This document shows, piece by piece, positions 1 to 14,900 of a stretch of DNA of 64,000 nucleotides (positions are counted from its first letter, which is position 1; every line of letters begins with the position of its first letter). Source of the DNA: Euglena gracilis (lineage: Eukaryota; Euglenida; Euglenophyceae; Euglenales). The position numbers were made by a program, and so were the translations under genes. The notes beneath the pieces are model-generated. The model ran no database searches and was not told the DNA's origin. It saw only the letters and a list, made by a program, of their open reading frames with translations. The stretch lies in assembly GCA_039621445.1 (NCBI GenBank), contig CP154956.1:94058406-94122405 (forward strand), written 5' to 3'.

Positions 1-100
1 GCTTCCGCTGAGGGTCTTGAAATCCCGCCAAAATATGACTTCGTATTAAGGCTGCATTTTGGGACTACTGCGGCTCGGGGGCCACGGGAGGGGGACGGAC

Positions 101-212
101 CTTTGATGAGCAGCGTGATGGCGGGGCCGCGCTGCACGATGACGCTCATGCGCTTCCGGTCGGAGTTGAACTCCAGCACCTCCAGCAGGGAGTAGCACTC
201 CGTGGTGGTTTC
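101..212 (-). CDS. P4-ATPase exon: [12 protein letters not shown] block
   Basis: Encodes [20 protein letters not shown] and [10 protein letters not shown], the conserved nucleotide-binding strand pair of flippases, ending at G|GTCCG. The high end (five bases after CTG 218-220) is probable. Another small exon may lie between this and 2548. Confidence 0.9.
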
Positions 213-2829
213 ACTGCCAGACGGCAGTGCTCTCTCACGCCGGCCACCCCCCCATTTATCGGTGTATTTGATGCGCACATACACACACACAACACGCAAC
301 ACAACGCATACACACATACACACGCAAACACACACGCGCAATGCACGCACATACGCACGTATTCACGTGCATACGCACGCAAACACGCACACACGCACAC
401 ACACACACACCGAACCCTGCTGAGATTACATAGCCACCCCTCCTCCAACCTCAAACCAAAGAGAAAGCCAAACAGCAAAAACGTAGAACCCTGCCAGAAA
501 TATCCATTTCACTGACCCTCCACCCATCGCCGCCGACCCTCTGGATATCGCAGAGATTTTTTTGGAGGCCATCACAATAGGCTCGAAGGAAAATTGCCAA
601 CATTTGCTGCAAAAGACTGAAATGATATTAGGAAAAAGAATCACCAAATGAGCAGTTTCCAAACCCAGAAATGCAGGTCTGTAATTTGAGAGGCACGAGA
701 GCTCAAACCACGATGGGTGTAAACGGGTTGAAATCTGTGCAGAGACACCTTCTCTCACACATGTTATGGCCATAAAAAATGACTCATCCCACCAAAAAAA
801 AGGCAGTTGGAAAGCCGCCTGCACTCCACTGCCCAAAGGCTGAAGGGTCAATTCGGCTGTAGACTTGTCTCTCTTCGACAGCACCACACCCACCTGCGCA
901 GAATGGGATAACTACAATGGGAATCACACATGCAACACCCAAAGCTGGCAAACACTGGTTAACAATCCCCCAGGGGGGAGTCCAGCTTAGAGACTGGAAT
1001 ATTCTTGCTGGAAAAAAAAACGTTGGTTGACCCACCACCCCTCCCTGGAGTCAAACGGGGCCAAGATCAGCAAATTAGACATTTCGACTTTGCGAAAATG
1101 TAAATTCGATTTGGAGACCCAAAAATTGATCGGGTCAGCCTTTTCGACCCATTTTGCCAATTTAATCAATTGCGGCCCACCAAAAATAAAAAAAACACTC
1201 GTCCTGAATTCCAGGGGCTTGAAAAATTGAGCTTGAAAAAAGAAATTGTGAAAACCAAGCGTGATATGATTCCCAACAAATTTTGAGGACGCAAATGTTC
1301 CATAGAGCGAATCATTCACGTGAGAACAGGAACACATTGAGCTCGTACACTTTTTGAATAAAAATGCGGAATTCCCGAAATGATCTGAAAACATTCGTGA
1401 TTTTTTTGCCCGATTTTGTCCAACAAGTTGAATATCTGTCCATTCCCACCCGCAGTGAGTCAGGGAATTCATGCCAGAAACCGCATCCCTTGTGCACTGA
1501 GGTAAAACATGGGCGAACTAAGCACAATTCAATGGTTGCCCGGCCACCGATTTATCCCAATTGTCCCAACTGGTGTTTTTCACATGGGGATGTGATATTT
1601 AAATTTCAGTTAAAAAAAAGACTTCTTCAATTGCCCGATGTTAGTGGGCCACAGAGCAGCACAAAGAAAACCGGAAGTGCACGTGGCGCACAGTGAAAAT
1701 TTTGCTTCCATATATGCGGTGCTGCATCACAAAAGCACTCGCCAGGGAAATGATTTCGGCAAAGAATTTCGTCGTGGTGGAATCAGCCCCACCCAATTGG
1801 TCAAGAGAGTTCGCTCCCAAATGCCCTTTTTGGCCATGGCCCAGAGATGTATCAAAGACATTAGACAGGGGGACAATAATGCAGCGTCGGTGCATAAGGT
1901 AGCAAAAAAATGTTTGTGGCATACAGCACGGGATTCTTGTCGTGCAGTGCACTAACCACAAGGATGGGTAAGGAGTAGGCTGAATTTGACAACCCCGGGG
2001 GGGTTCCCTGAATGCCTGGGCAGGAATTACCCCCCTGGGTGTCGGCTCTCGTCCAAAAGGTGCCCCAAAATGGGCTTTTCTGTGCTTCCGCCGCCCAAGG
2101 CGCCAGAAGTGCCAAATGCCCAGGCACTTTTGGTCATATGCCCACCGCCCCCCAACAGGGCGGTCCTTAACAAAGGGAAAAAAAAACTCCCCGTCCCAGC
2201 ACAGCAATGGAAAATTCATAGGAAAAATGGACGGAGAATGGCCATGTTTTGGCAAAAAAAAAATGTGTCGACTTTGGGGAAAAAAGTGATTTCTGGTATC
2301 CTTGAACCATCGCCCATCCACCCAAACGTCAAAAAATGTGTTTTTCGACCTTTTGTTTTTTTTGATTTTTGACCCCGTTTGATCCCCGGAACGGCCGTTG
2401 GCCGTCCTTTAGGCCTAAGTCCTTCCTTCCTTGTAAGAACTTCCCGTTCCTTATGGACCGCCCTGCTCCCCCAAAGATGGGAACACGAGCGTCGTCAGAG
2501 ACCCACTCTTTGTTTGTTAAAGGAAAGCCTGGGGACAGTGGAGCAACCTGGGCAGCAGCCCGGGTGAGCTCCTCCTCGTCGGGGGAGGCACCCTGGTAGC
2601 GGTAGCCGCCGTGGGCGGCGGCAGGGCCGTGCGGGGAAGGCGGGTGGTGGCGGAGGGGGTGGGACGGTTGTGGGGTCAACCTTGGGGGGAGGGTCACGGT
2701 GCATGGTCCACACCAGGTATATATATATATATATATATAGATATAGAGAGAGAGAGAGAGAGATATATATATATATATAGAGATATATATATATATAGAG
2801 ATATAATATATATATATATCGATAAAAAC

Positions 2830-2863
<34 letters not shown>

Positions 2864-2869
2864 GAATAC

Positions 2870-2902
<33 letters not shown>

Positions 2903-2923
2903 CATACATACATATATACATAC

Positions 2924-2956
<33 letters not shown>

Positions 2957-2958
2957 TG

Positions 2959-2990
<32 letters not shown>

Positions 2991-5900
2991 TGTATGTATG
3001 TATGTATGTATGTATGTATGTATGTATGTATGTATGTATGTATGTATGTATGTATGTATGTATGTATGTATGTATGTATGTATGTATGTATGTATGTATG
3101 TATGTATGTATGTATGTATGTATGTGTGTGTATATATATATATATATATTTGTTACCGGGGACTATGCACTGTGTCATGCACAGCCCGCAGTGCTGACTG
3201 GGGACACACGCACTGTGTGAATGTGCTGGGGCAGGCAGAGCTCGTTTAAAAAAAAAATTGTTCGGGACCACTCTGAGGCACACTAAGGCACCACACTAAG
3301 GCAACATTTCCTTCCCCCGCTGTGCCCAAACCAGCCAAAAACATCAAAAAAGGCGCTTTTTGATGTTTAATTTTTTCTTTGATGCCATTTGAGCCCTGGA
3401 CCAGACCGTTGGCCAGCAAAGACGGTCCTTCAGTTGAAGATAAAAACACCCCATCCCTCAAGGACACCTGCAAGGATGGTGCCCGGAAAATGGGAAGGGG
3501 TCCCCCCCATTTATGAACCGCCCGGGGTTTATAGTGTCTGGTGTGGTGAAGCGGTTATGAGTCAAGCAATTGTTGGTGTAAGTTGGACCCCAAAATGACT
3601 TCCGAAATTACCAAAGTGGCAATTTTTGGAAAAACTTGCCAAAACCACCATGAAAAATGGCATTTTTTTCATGGTGGTCGATTGCATAGAAATTGCCGAA
3701 TCAGTCCCCGGGGCGTTTTCATTTGGGTGGGGGACCCACTAGAGTTTTAGTGGTAGTGGTAGTGAAAACGACCACCACCACTAAAAACAAAAAAGGTCTT
3801 GAGGGAGGGGTCGACCCCCTCCACCCCTGTGTGCACTGTGGCTGTTTGTTTGGTGCCTTTTATTCCCTCTTCTGGCCTGGTGCTGTTTTTCGTGCCTTTT
3901 TGTCTGTGTGCGTGGAGGTGGCCGGAACCAGGCAGGACTAACCTTGTTTACGACGCCAGTACGACGCCGGCCACCAAGCGCCCGCCAGGCACATACACCA
4001 CTTTAGTTAGGGGGGCGACCCCCCTCCACTGCCCCCCCCCCCCCAACAGGGTTTCCGGGACACTGCCGTTCCAGCCCTGGGCGGCGGGGTCCTCCACGGG
4101 CAGCACCGTGTTGCAGAGGGCGAGCAGCCGGAAGAACTCGACCAGCGCCGGGTCGGGCTGGCGGGCGAGGTGCAGCCGGATGCCGTCCAGCACGCTGCGC
4201 TGCGGGAGGGAGGGGGGTGATCGATAAGGTGCCTCAACTTGAGCGTAGCTTGGCAACCCTGGGGGGGGGGGGGTCCAGCTCAGATGCTGGAGAATTTCAG
4301 ATGGCTGGAAAAAGGCTGCTGGATGACCAGAAAATGCAACAAGGAGCCTCGAAAGCAATGCAAAAGAATGCAAAAAAAAATGCAAAAAAAGGCAAGCTGC
4401 ATGAAAAATCTTATGAAAACCCCCCGAGATGCACATCTCTCTGTCGGAGAGGACTCGAAAAATTTTCACCTCTGCTGGGGAAATTTCTCATAATGCAACA
4501 TTTTTCACCATGCAAAACAATGCATATTTTTGACATAAAGCACAGACACATGAGAAAAAGGTGGCTTGCACATTTTTTTAAAAAAATACAGAAATGCAAA
4601 AATACCAAACAACATTTAAGAAACGACACACAAAAGTAAACTTGGTGTACACTTGGATAATGCCACAGGAGATTGCGCAGTTGCACGGCTGATCGGAGGC
4701 TCGGACGGGACCCCCCCCCCCGGATCACGAAACTCAAAAAAAATATCTGTGCCTGACGTCAGATGATGATTGATGACGTCAATGATGCTCGCCAAGTTAC
4801 AAGTCGAACAACAAACACCAACAGTCCCATTTTGAGGCACAAATGATAAAAACTTGTGATGATTTTTGGGACCTTTGAGACCAAAAAAAATTTATACCGA
4901 TTTACACATGGTGAGAAGACTGGCACGATTTTGGGAACCTTAAGAATGATGGTTTCTTCGAGACTGGGTTGGTCAAGAAAAAATCCCCCAAAAAGATCTA
5001 CCCCAAAATACCCCCTTGGTATGCAATATCCGTATTTGAGGGGTTCTCCTTCTGCAGGGTGCTTCTCATAACGAGCTGAAAATATAATATTCTAACAGAC
5101 ACAGCACATGCACACACACGCTTGCAAAACACACAAACACACACACACACAGAGAGAGAGACAGAGCAGGTATTTGTACTCATCCTGCATATTGCATTCT
5201 CCTGTATATAATATAATAGTAACATACCATTCCCATCGTCATCCCCACACCTCCGTGGAAGACTCGTAATTCTCCCCCTCCACTACGCACGCCCGAAAAT
5301 GCATTTGGTTCTCGGTCAGCGTCCCCGTCTTGTCCGTCATGATGTACTCAATCTGGCCCAAATCCTGCGGAGAGATGGGATGACACAGTCTCCAAGTGGG
5401 TAATGCACTGTCCTGCTACTTTGGAGAAGGGCAGCCTCCAATGAGCTTGAAGAGGAGCCTCCAATTGGGGACTCGAAAGCTGAATAGCTGTTTATATATA
5501 TAAAAACGCTTAAAAAAGCGTTTTTGTTGTTTTTTTTTAAAAAAAGATGGGCAAAAAAAACAACAGAAAAAACAAAGGGAAACCAATTAGATCCTTTTTT
5601 CTCATGAAAAAAATCATTAAATTTAATGAGGTAACAGAAATTCGAATTTGCATGATTTTCCTGAAGTTCTGCAAATTTCTGCAAAAGACCAAAAAAAATC
5701 ACAAAAATTCGTTTTTCTATATATTTTTATTGCCTTTTTGTCAAGAAAGCAAAAACCTGGACATCTGCAAAAAAAACTTGTTTGGAAAGATTATGATAGA
5801 AACCTGGAGTCAATGCTTTATCAGCCATCGTCATTTTGGGCCATTTTGGGCCAGTTGTCAGCCACTGTGGCAGGGAAGGTGGCTGGCACTGGGTCAATTT

Positions 5901-8900
5901 GGGCCATTGCATATCATTTTGGGGCATTTTTTCCTCTTTGGCCATTCTTTCCATTTTGGGTAATGTTGCGCCTTTACGCGCAACAAACCCCTTGTCCACC
6001 AAAGTTTGCAAAAAAGTGCGTGCTACATCCACAACCATTCGAATACATATTTCTTTATGGAAAGGTGGGGATCGAAGCGGAGGGACCCGGTTGCATGGCA
6101 CACTTCCGCTATGCCGGTGTTGTTGGCCAGGGCTCCGATGTGGGCGTCCTCATCATACATCTTGCGGGCGGGCCAACGAGGGCGGGGTTTGGATGCAAAT
6201 GCCGAACACTTGGACAATCGTCAATCACCCCTCCAACCGGCCTGTGTGCATTTGTGTCCAGAGTGTGTGCCACAATGGATAATGAAGGGGTAGATGGCGG
6301 ACCTCAGGCTTTTTTTTACGACCCCCAGGGGAGGAGGGGGTGCTATGGGGTGCCTGACACACCCCCCAGAGGGAGGTCGGTCGGTTTTTGGCCCCCGGTG
6401 CCTGCTGGCCACCCCAAACCTAACCCTCCTGTCCCCAGTGGGGGGTGGAAAATGTCCCACCCCCTGCCTGCCCATGACACCCACCCCCTGCGGCTTAAAC
6501 AGAAGCCTGGTGGACTTAATTTTCAGGTTCTGAATGTTCAAAAGCAGCAATCTACCCCCCCCTCCCAGGCACACTCTGTTAAATTTGTAGGAAACACTGA
6601 ACAGTTTCTGCTCCCCAAGGGGGGGACTTCCAGTCACCCTCGTGTCCCGGCCGATGTCCCACTGGATGGCCAAGGAGATCCATGACTTGGAGATGTCGAC
6701 GATCACCTTGAACGAGATGGGGATCATCACCTGCGCACAATGGGCCATGATGGCCCGATGGCTTAAACCTTTTTGAGTTGCTTTCCAAAAACGCAGAGCC
6801 TTCGGGTGATTGAGTTTCCACCAAGGCAATCCGAAAGCAGCAAAAAATCGTCCCAATCCACAGGGGAAAATGGCCGGAAAAAAAGCCATACTGTTGCAAA
6901 AACGTGCCAAATTCGGGGGGGGAAATGATTTCTGGATCCTTGGACCAAAAATGGGGTTTTGACTGCTTAATCTTCGACCTTGTTTGAGCCCTGGACCGGC
7001 CGTTGGCCGGTCCTTAAACCCAAGGGTGGTCCTTAAGAGAAAAAACTTCCTCGAAAGAAAAAACTTCCCATCCCTGAAAGACCACCTGGTATCGCCATCG
7101 TCATCTTTAAAACGGAGGACCACACCATACTGCGCACCACACGCACGCACAGCGGGCGTGGTGCGGGTGTGATGCGGGTACGCACCACCCCACCCGAGCA
7201 CTTCAAAAAATCAATGGAATTAAACATTGGCCGTCATGACTCTCCCCACACCGAGGTCAGGAGGAGGAAGCGGGCCGGGATGATGAACATGTCCCAGACC
7301 GCCTCGGAGTGTGGCCAGGCCGGGGCGGGCCTCGGCCGTCACTCGAACCGCGGCCGCGAAAGACATGCCGTCTGTGTTTGGCGGTGGGAAAGGATTCGCA
7401 CCCATCCGTAGCTGGTGGGGCCGATGTCCATCCGGCGTGGTTTGCCGGCATCTCTTGCGGGCAGGCACCTATGGTCACTTCCCATTTTGGTGCTCTGGTC
7501 GGCCCTGGTCGGCCCTGGTCGGCCCTGGTCAGCAAATAGTCGGCCATAGGTGGGGGTATCCGCCACAGAAAAAAATGTGAAGGGATGCAATGATTTTCTG
7601 AATTGTCTCGCCAAGATCAAAAGGAAGTGAGTGCCCCATGAGGCCTCCATTTCCTTCGGTCACCCACCCCTTTGGGCCCCGCATCGCCCTGCATCGCCCT
7701 GCATCACCCTGCATCGCCCTGCATCGCCCTGCATCGCCCTGCATCACCCTAGAGCCATCCAATAATACCCTATAACCGAAGACCAAAATTCAGGCACACA
7801 AATACAGCAGGGGCACTGGAAGGGTACTGCAAACACGACCGCCTCACCCTCCAGCACCCGCAGCTCCTCCAGCCGGTCCCACCGCTGCCTCTCCAGCAGC
7901 AGCAACCACTGCCAGTCGTGCTTCTCCCGACCACGCAGCTTCCTCCACTGAAGGAGAGGCTAGTCAGCAAAAGCCTTTGGGGGTCACACTTCCCGGGGGT
8001 CCCGCTTCTTGGCCTCCAACCAACCTTCCTCGACATCCAACTCGCGACTTTGTGTATTAAATTCGCGGCTCGTTGGATGCCAATCCTTCCAAAGGCGCAG
8101 CATGCGCACCCTACACATGCGCACATGCGCATTCTCGGATTCACATGCCCTACAAGCATCCACGGATGCACATGATCATGCACATGCCTACAACCGCAAC
8201 TACAGTCGCCCGTTTATCCCACAACTTAAGATTCCCCCAATAACCTCCCTCTCCCACCAAAGCATCCACTCCAGGGAGTCACCCAGGGAAAGCCAGACGA
8301 GCCAGGGAGGAACATCGTCGACTCAGGTACGAAGCAAGCACCAATGTGGAGTCTGTACGCAGGTATGCAGCAGGGGCACGATACCTTCGGCTCCAGGGGA
8401 GTCACACACCCCCCGGAGGGGGACAGAGAGATCCAGCACGGCAGCAGAGGCAGAGGCATGGGCAGACATGAAGGGCATGCTGGAGTGGTCTGCGGGGGAG
8501 GGAGGGTGTACCCAGCAGTATAGGCCCAAATATGGACCCCACTTCAGCCATCCAAAAAAAAAGCCAGCATCACCCAGCATCGGAACCCCACCTCTGTCTC
8601 CAAAAATCCAGCATCACCCAGCATCGCCCAGCATCGCCCTGCATCGCCCAGCATCATCAGAGGTGCTTGTTCCAGAGGGAAAGCTGCCGAATTCCTTCAT
8701 CCATTCCCCTTCGGTCGGCCAACCACATGCAAATCGGCCCTGGTCGGCCCTGGTCGGCCCTGGTCGGAACCCCCACCTACGGGGGTCCTGAAAACCATAG
8801 TCGGCCCTGGTTGGCCATGGTCGGCCCTGGTCGGCCCTGGTCGGCCCTGGTCGGCCCTGGTCGGCCCTGGTCGGCCGTAGGTGCCTGCTTGCGGGATGTG

Positions 8901-11900
8901 GACGATTCCCTGTTGTGGGTTGGTTGCCTCGGGGGAAATGAACTCTTCCGTTCCATGGCGCAAAGCGGTAGCGCGGGTTTAGCGGGGTTCTTTGCGGTTG
9001 ATCTTTGGGGGGGCCACGGGGGGGGGGGGCGAGGCCGGGTCAGGTAGTACAGCTCGTGTAGGGTGATGTTCTTCAGTGCGATGCCCGCCGCCCCCATTCC
9101 CAGGAATATGAGCACCTGCGGCAGAGAGGAAATCAGGGGGTGGGGGGTGGCCAGACCCGACCGGGCAGCGGAGCAAAGTGGGGAAAAGAGCCCGGCTGGA
9201 CAGCTTGCGCCTCCGTGTGATTCGAAAATGACTCCCCACCAGGTCCACACGATGGATTGCCATTGACAGGTTCAGAAAAAGCGATCCTCCTGAACATGCG
9301 GATTTGGACCAAAATGACCAGAAAGAAAAATGGGGGGGGGTTAGACGATGCGAACATTTGAATCTCTTCTGAAAAAAAAACGTTTTTTTCCGCTTGTGAA
9401 ACTTTGCTCACGAAAGAACAATTTGCTTTTCCAAAAACAGACTCCGTGTTCCTTCCATCATTTTGGGTCGAATGTTCTACATTCGAACCAAAATGATGAA
9501 ATTCCTTTCCTACTTCTTTCTACAGGGATCCTCACATGTCCATGCTGGCCGAGGCCAAAATGTATCCGTGATTTTCCGTGATTTTCCGTGATTTTCCTGT
9601 TTCCGGAAAAGGTCAAATGCTGCATTCCATTTTGCACCGGAGCCATATTTGGGCAGTTGGGGCAGCAGATTGTTTCTCCAAATTATAGTCCTGGAGATCC
9701 TCCAGGGCCTCGACAACAGCTGAAGCCAATTCCGAGTGCTCAACCCCCAAATTTGGCCCTTTGCAACCCAACTGAACGCATACTGCAACAACCTTTTTTC
9801 CTTGAATTTTTTCTTGATTGCCTCAAAATGGGTTGCCAAAACCCTGTCAGCGGACCGATATAGCGATTGACCCTTCTGGATGCAGCCTGGGCAGAAAGGC
9901 GGAAGGTCATTTTCTGAGTAAGAAAAAACCCACATGCCGTCAATTTGTGTGTATTTCTGGAGAACACCTCTGATGCCCTCGTGGTCCAATTTTGTGACCG
10001 GGAGACCAGAATGGAGGAAAGCGGAAATCATCTGTGAGCGTCTGAATGAGGTATTGCTCGTGTGATTGTCTGTTTGGAAAGGCAGAGAATGTTCAAAACA
10101 TCCTATCAAAATGCATCTGCACAAACAAAGCACATTCAGAAAAGACCCAAAAAAAAATTCCGAACCCTCCGCCTCATCCGTGAATTTCTTTGAATTTCCA
10201 TGATTTCCGTGAAAATGGCCTTCCGCCCATTTCCGTGATCCTCCGTGAATTTCCGTGAATTTCCGTGAATTTCCTTTTCAGGACGTGTGAAGATCCCTGT
10301 TTCTGTGTCATTCTTGTCACCATTTTCTTTCTTCTTTCTTTTTCTTTCTTTGAGCTGGGTGCATAGCCTTTTGGGTTTTTTTGAGTGAATTGTGTAGTGC
10401 CTCATATCCCATGCTCCAATTTTCATTGGAAAATATAAAATATTAAAAATATTAATTTTCATTGGAAAATATAGAATAATATAAAACTCAAAGGAAATCA
10501 ACAAACAAAGCCAAACAGCGCTGTCAATGAAAAATATAGCCACTCAGGCTTGCTCAAATGTAACAGAAACTCCAAATCCTGGTGCCGAAGTTCAATAAAT
10601 AAAGGGAAAACAGGTTCAAGCACGTGGAGGTGGGGGCACCTGGAAGGTGAAGATGAACTTCGACAGGTTGCTGACCTTCTGGTCCACCTGCGCCCACTTG
10701 GAGGGTGGGTTCTTCTTGTTCATCCCCACCTTGGTCTCGTTGCCCGTGTACACTGCCAGACCTGCAGTGGGTCACAGAACGGCATGGCCAGTGGGAAAGA
10801 AGAGCATTTCACCGCGAAAGAGAGAACGAATTCCGACACACCCCCTTTGTTTATTAAAAACCATCCACTGCCTGCACAACCTCCCTTCTTGACAAAAAAA
10901 ATGCTCTTAAAAATATCTGCCTCACATCGAATTTCCACAAGTTTACCAAAAATGACAACAAAAAAAAAATGAATGCCAATTTGGCCACCTTCCAATCCAT
11001 CTGACAAATCTTGTGCTGTCTAGTCTGGAACAACAGACGATGTCACAAAAGCCCAAGCACCTAACCTTTTTTTTTTGGACTGAGTTGTTCACACGCCATC
11101 CAGGACCCATATAGATATCCTGAGTCCTTTCAGGTTGATTATCAGTGTATTGAGGGGTTCCAATGAATGCAAACGTAATGAAATTGTTGGGCATTGCAAA
11201 CTCGCAGCAACTGCATTTGTGCATGCAACAGCATAAATACGGTGCAAACAGGCATTCGAGGAGGCATACCCACCACCCACGGTGTGTTCTTCAGCAGGCA
11301 GGACTGCAACAGTAGTTGATCCTTGCACACGGAGAGGGTTTTGTCTGTGGAAAACAGAATTTTGCACAGATGTTGATTTTCTTTCATCACTTCAGACTGC
11401 GGCAAAATTTGCAAAGCAATTCTGGTGTTACATCAGAATAATGTAATATTTTGTGATCAATTGTTGCGGAACAGACTCAACAAACAGACAAAGCTTATCA
11501 GTGTTCTGGACATGGACTCAATAGAAACCCCGGGGGCATTTTCCTAGGTGCACACCCACCCATCTAATTTCTTCAAGAAAAAATCCATCCACGAAACCCC
11601 ATGTGGCCAAGAGAACATTGCACATGCCGTGCATCCTCAGCGAGCTGGCAAACTCGTAGATGTGCTTGTTGGGTACCTCACACGTCAGTTCCCCGGGGAA
11701 CTGCGTGACCGCCTCCGAAGGCGCGGTGTAGTAATGCCTCGGGCAGCGGCCTCGTTCGGTTGCCTTTCTTTGGGAAATCCAGCACTGCCCTCCAGTACAG
11801 CACAGGAGACTATTCAGCTGACTCCAGACTGACTGAGACATTCGGGGGGAAATGAGAAAAGAGCCCAGATCGCCAAACGGGGTCATTCCTCAGCTCATCC

Positions 11901-14900
11901 AGCACAAAACAATATTGGTTGGTGCGTCAGGTTTACGGATGCTTCGGACTGTGTGGAGCACACTCGTTTGGACTCGTCCTGCTCGCGGGAAGCGAAGCGA
12001 GCAGCCAATGAAGCGAAACAACGCCCTGGCCCGTCTGGCGTGCGGCCGCCGCCCAGCATCAGATCCATCACCTCCTTCAGTGCCGACCTGATGCGCAGAG
12101 GGTTTTTGGGACCCAGCCCCTTCACCTGAGGGCAAAAGGGACCCATTTTTAGGGTCGATTCTGGGGACAATTTACATATGTGTTATATATATAAAATACA
12201 ATATTTATTCAATTTTTTAAATTTTTTTTAGAATAACACCAAAAAGGAAACCACCCCCTCCGAGGGGGCACCCACTTGGCCTGACCCATACTCCCCTGCG
12301 ACGTGGGGGGGGGGCAGACCAAACCATCTTCCAGGTCTCAAGTCTTGCATGCGTGGTTTTGGTCACCTCAGAAATTGAGAGGTCAATAATTTTCTCGACA
12401 AACTCCAAAAAGGCTGCCAGACCTGACCATCATTAAGCTGACCCAGGATTTGACAAAAAGATCCAGCCCTCCCTCCTTAAAAATTGGAACGGTCGAAAAA
12501 GGGGTTGACTTTTGGCTGGAAACCTGGGGGGGTCGAGGATAGGGAACGACTCCACCTTAACTCCAGAACCCTCCTTTCCCTTCCCAACGTCAGTATGGCC
12601 GGTGTAGAGCCATTGAGCTTAATAGCTCAATGGTTCATCAAAGGAGATTTGGGGACAAAAATTCAGAACCGTAGGGGAAAAAAACAACGAGATGATGGAT
12701 TCTGACAGTGTGTGGATATTGTAATTCTTTTAAAAAGCAGAATGTTTGTTGCTGAAAATGCAAGCTGGATTCAACCTAATAAATCCGGCCTGACTAGGCC
12801 ACCTAGTAAGGCTTGGTAAGGCCTCACTAGTGAAGCCAAGAAAGGGGCTCAGGGCACACCTGGGTTTGAGGTCGATCTCGCCGTCAATATTCGCGGTTTG
12901 GATGTATGCCACGCCCTCCGGGTCGGCAGTGGCTAACAGAAATGGGGCAGAAGAGCTTCCCATTCTGAGAAACTTTGCAGGTGGGCGCTGGGCGTGTTGT
13001 GTGCATTTTGTGTGCGCGTGTTCAAACGCATCCTGCAGGCCAGAAGAGCAGCGGTGAAGTGTACCGTCACTCGCTCGAGGGTTGTACGTTGAAGGGGAGG
13101 GGGATTGGGGGCAGCACCCCCGGCAGGTCACAGGGAAACTCGTGTCCGTCCTCCACCATCACCACATCGCCTACGCGAATGTCACCCTCAGGGCCCGGCA
13201 CGTTCCAAAGAGTCGCTTTGATCTGACAGGCTGGGTGACTGACTACCCCCCCCTAATTAGCACAACAGAGTGGTCCTTGAAAAAATAACCGCTGCCCAGC
13301 ATATCCAATGAAAAATTCGCTCAAAAAAGCTTTTTTTAGTGAAAAGAAGGTCAAAGGAGGGGGGGCAAATTGATTTCTGGCATCCATCGCCCATTCACCA
13401 AGAACGTAAAAAAATTGTTCCATACTTTTAATTTCGACCCACCGCATTTGAGCCCTGGACCGGCCTTTGTCTAGTCCTAAGGCCCAGGGCGATCCTTGAA
13501 AGGTGGTCCTTAATTGAAAAAAAATGCTGTCCTTAGGGACCGCCGATGTTGACAAATGTGCACTTTTCAACCAAGTTTCGGACCCCTTGGATGCACGCTT
13601 ATTGGAGCAGCAACAGAAGATCATAACCACAGAATTTTCGCCTATTTTTCACCAACACCCTCCCTTTCTTGCTATTTCAAGCAAAGTATCGAATTTCTCC
13701 TGATTTGGGGCAACCACAGTGTTTCAGGACTGTCAAATTGACAAGCAACAGCCATTTTTGCGGCACTGGCTTCGATTATTGGGGGTGTGCACGATTAGGA
13801 CGGTGCGGACTGATTAAGTGTTCACAGTGAACATGGCCACAAACTTTGTGAGTCGGCCGGATGTGAGGCGCGCCGGCCCCCGTGCCTGGGAAGGGACATT
13901 CTCCACGGAGCCGGTGCCACGGTACACCAGCTGAGGCGCACGGTTGAACTGCGCGTCCTGGTGGTGCCGCTTCAGGTCGTCGTACCCTTGGGGGGGGGGG
14001 GGGCAGGGACTGCCCGATTCCTTCCTGGTAACCGGTCCTGCTGTGGATCATACTTTCAGTCAGTGAGCCGCAACGATGCTCGATGCTGCACGTTTTTTTC
14101 CCGCCTGCGACACTGTGGCACACACCAGGTTTGTTGCTGCGGCGCATGAAAAGGGTCTTTTTTTTTTCAACAGCGCATGTGTGTCCAAAAAAAATATGTG
14201 TGCGGCACATGCAGCTCATAAAAATTGTTTCCTGTGGCGCACCACCAACTGAAAGCACGCTGTAAAACTGTCTTTCCCAATACACGGGGACTCCGACATT
14301 TGCCTCTGCGAACCGGTTGTGCAGAGCCGGGGAACCAGACAATCTGCCGGGCAAGACCCTGAAGGTTTTCCTGGGGTGGTCCTCACAGGTAATTCCAACA
14401 AATCTCAGGCCTTGGAGGCTTGACAGATTGGCCGGTGCCGGGCAACTTGGTCTGGCGTCGCTTAACGACCCCCCCACCCCCGAGGTAGGTCCAGCTCAGA
14501 GCCTGGAAACTTTGGGCTGGCTGGAAAAGGCTCCTGGCTGACCGAACACCTCTCCCCCACACGTGGTGCAAGAAGAGTTGGGACTGGGCCTGACCCGGGC
14601 TCGAACTGGGGACCAAAAAGCGAAATTGCCAAAAAACCTTTAAAGCTGTTGATTATGCAAAAAGAGGACCTTTTCACACAAGTTTGCCTTGGCCAGCCCC
14701 TTCCCAACCGATATTTGCTCATTTTTTTTGGCCCAGTTTCTTTTGGGCCCGTAAGCAACACCCAGATGCCGATAATTCCCAGGGATGAGGGACCTTGCAC
14801 ACGACGGTTTCTCAGGGTAGGTGTACTGTTTGAAAACTTTTTTTCTGCTCAATTATCCTTTGCCGTAAATTGAGCACAGACTTTTGTTTTACAATTGGTC

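Noticed and set aside
2495-3283. Long reading frames rich in Tyr/Ile/His/Met/Cys
   Set aside because: They are translations of the AT and GTAT microsatellites.
5648-6685. 345-codon plus-strand reading frame
   Set aside because: It overlaps flippase exons on the other strand and repeat sequence, has mixed low-complexity content and no recognisable domain.
8730-8880. Possible CRISPR-like array of TCGGCCCTGG units
   Set aside because: Direct tandem decamers without spacers inside a TIR element; the genome is eukaryotic.
14560-14620. tRNA gene suggested by a GTTCGAGCCC-like box on the minus strand
   Set aside because: No acceptor stem, D arm or anticodon arm can be drawn; it belongs to a dispersed repeat.
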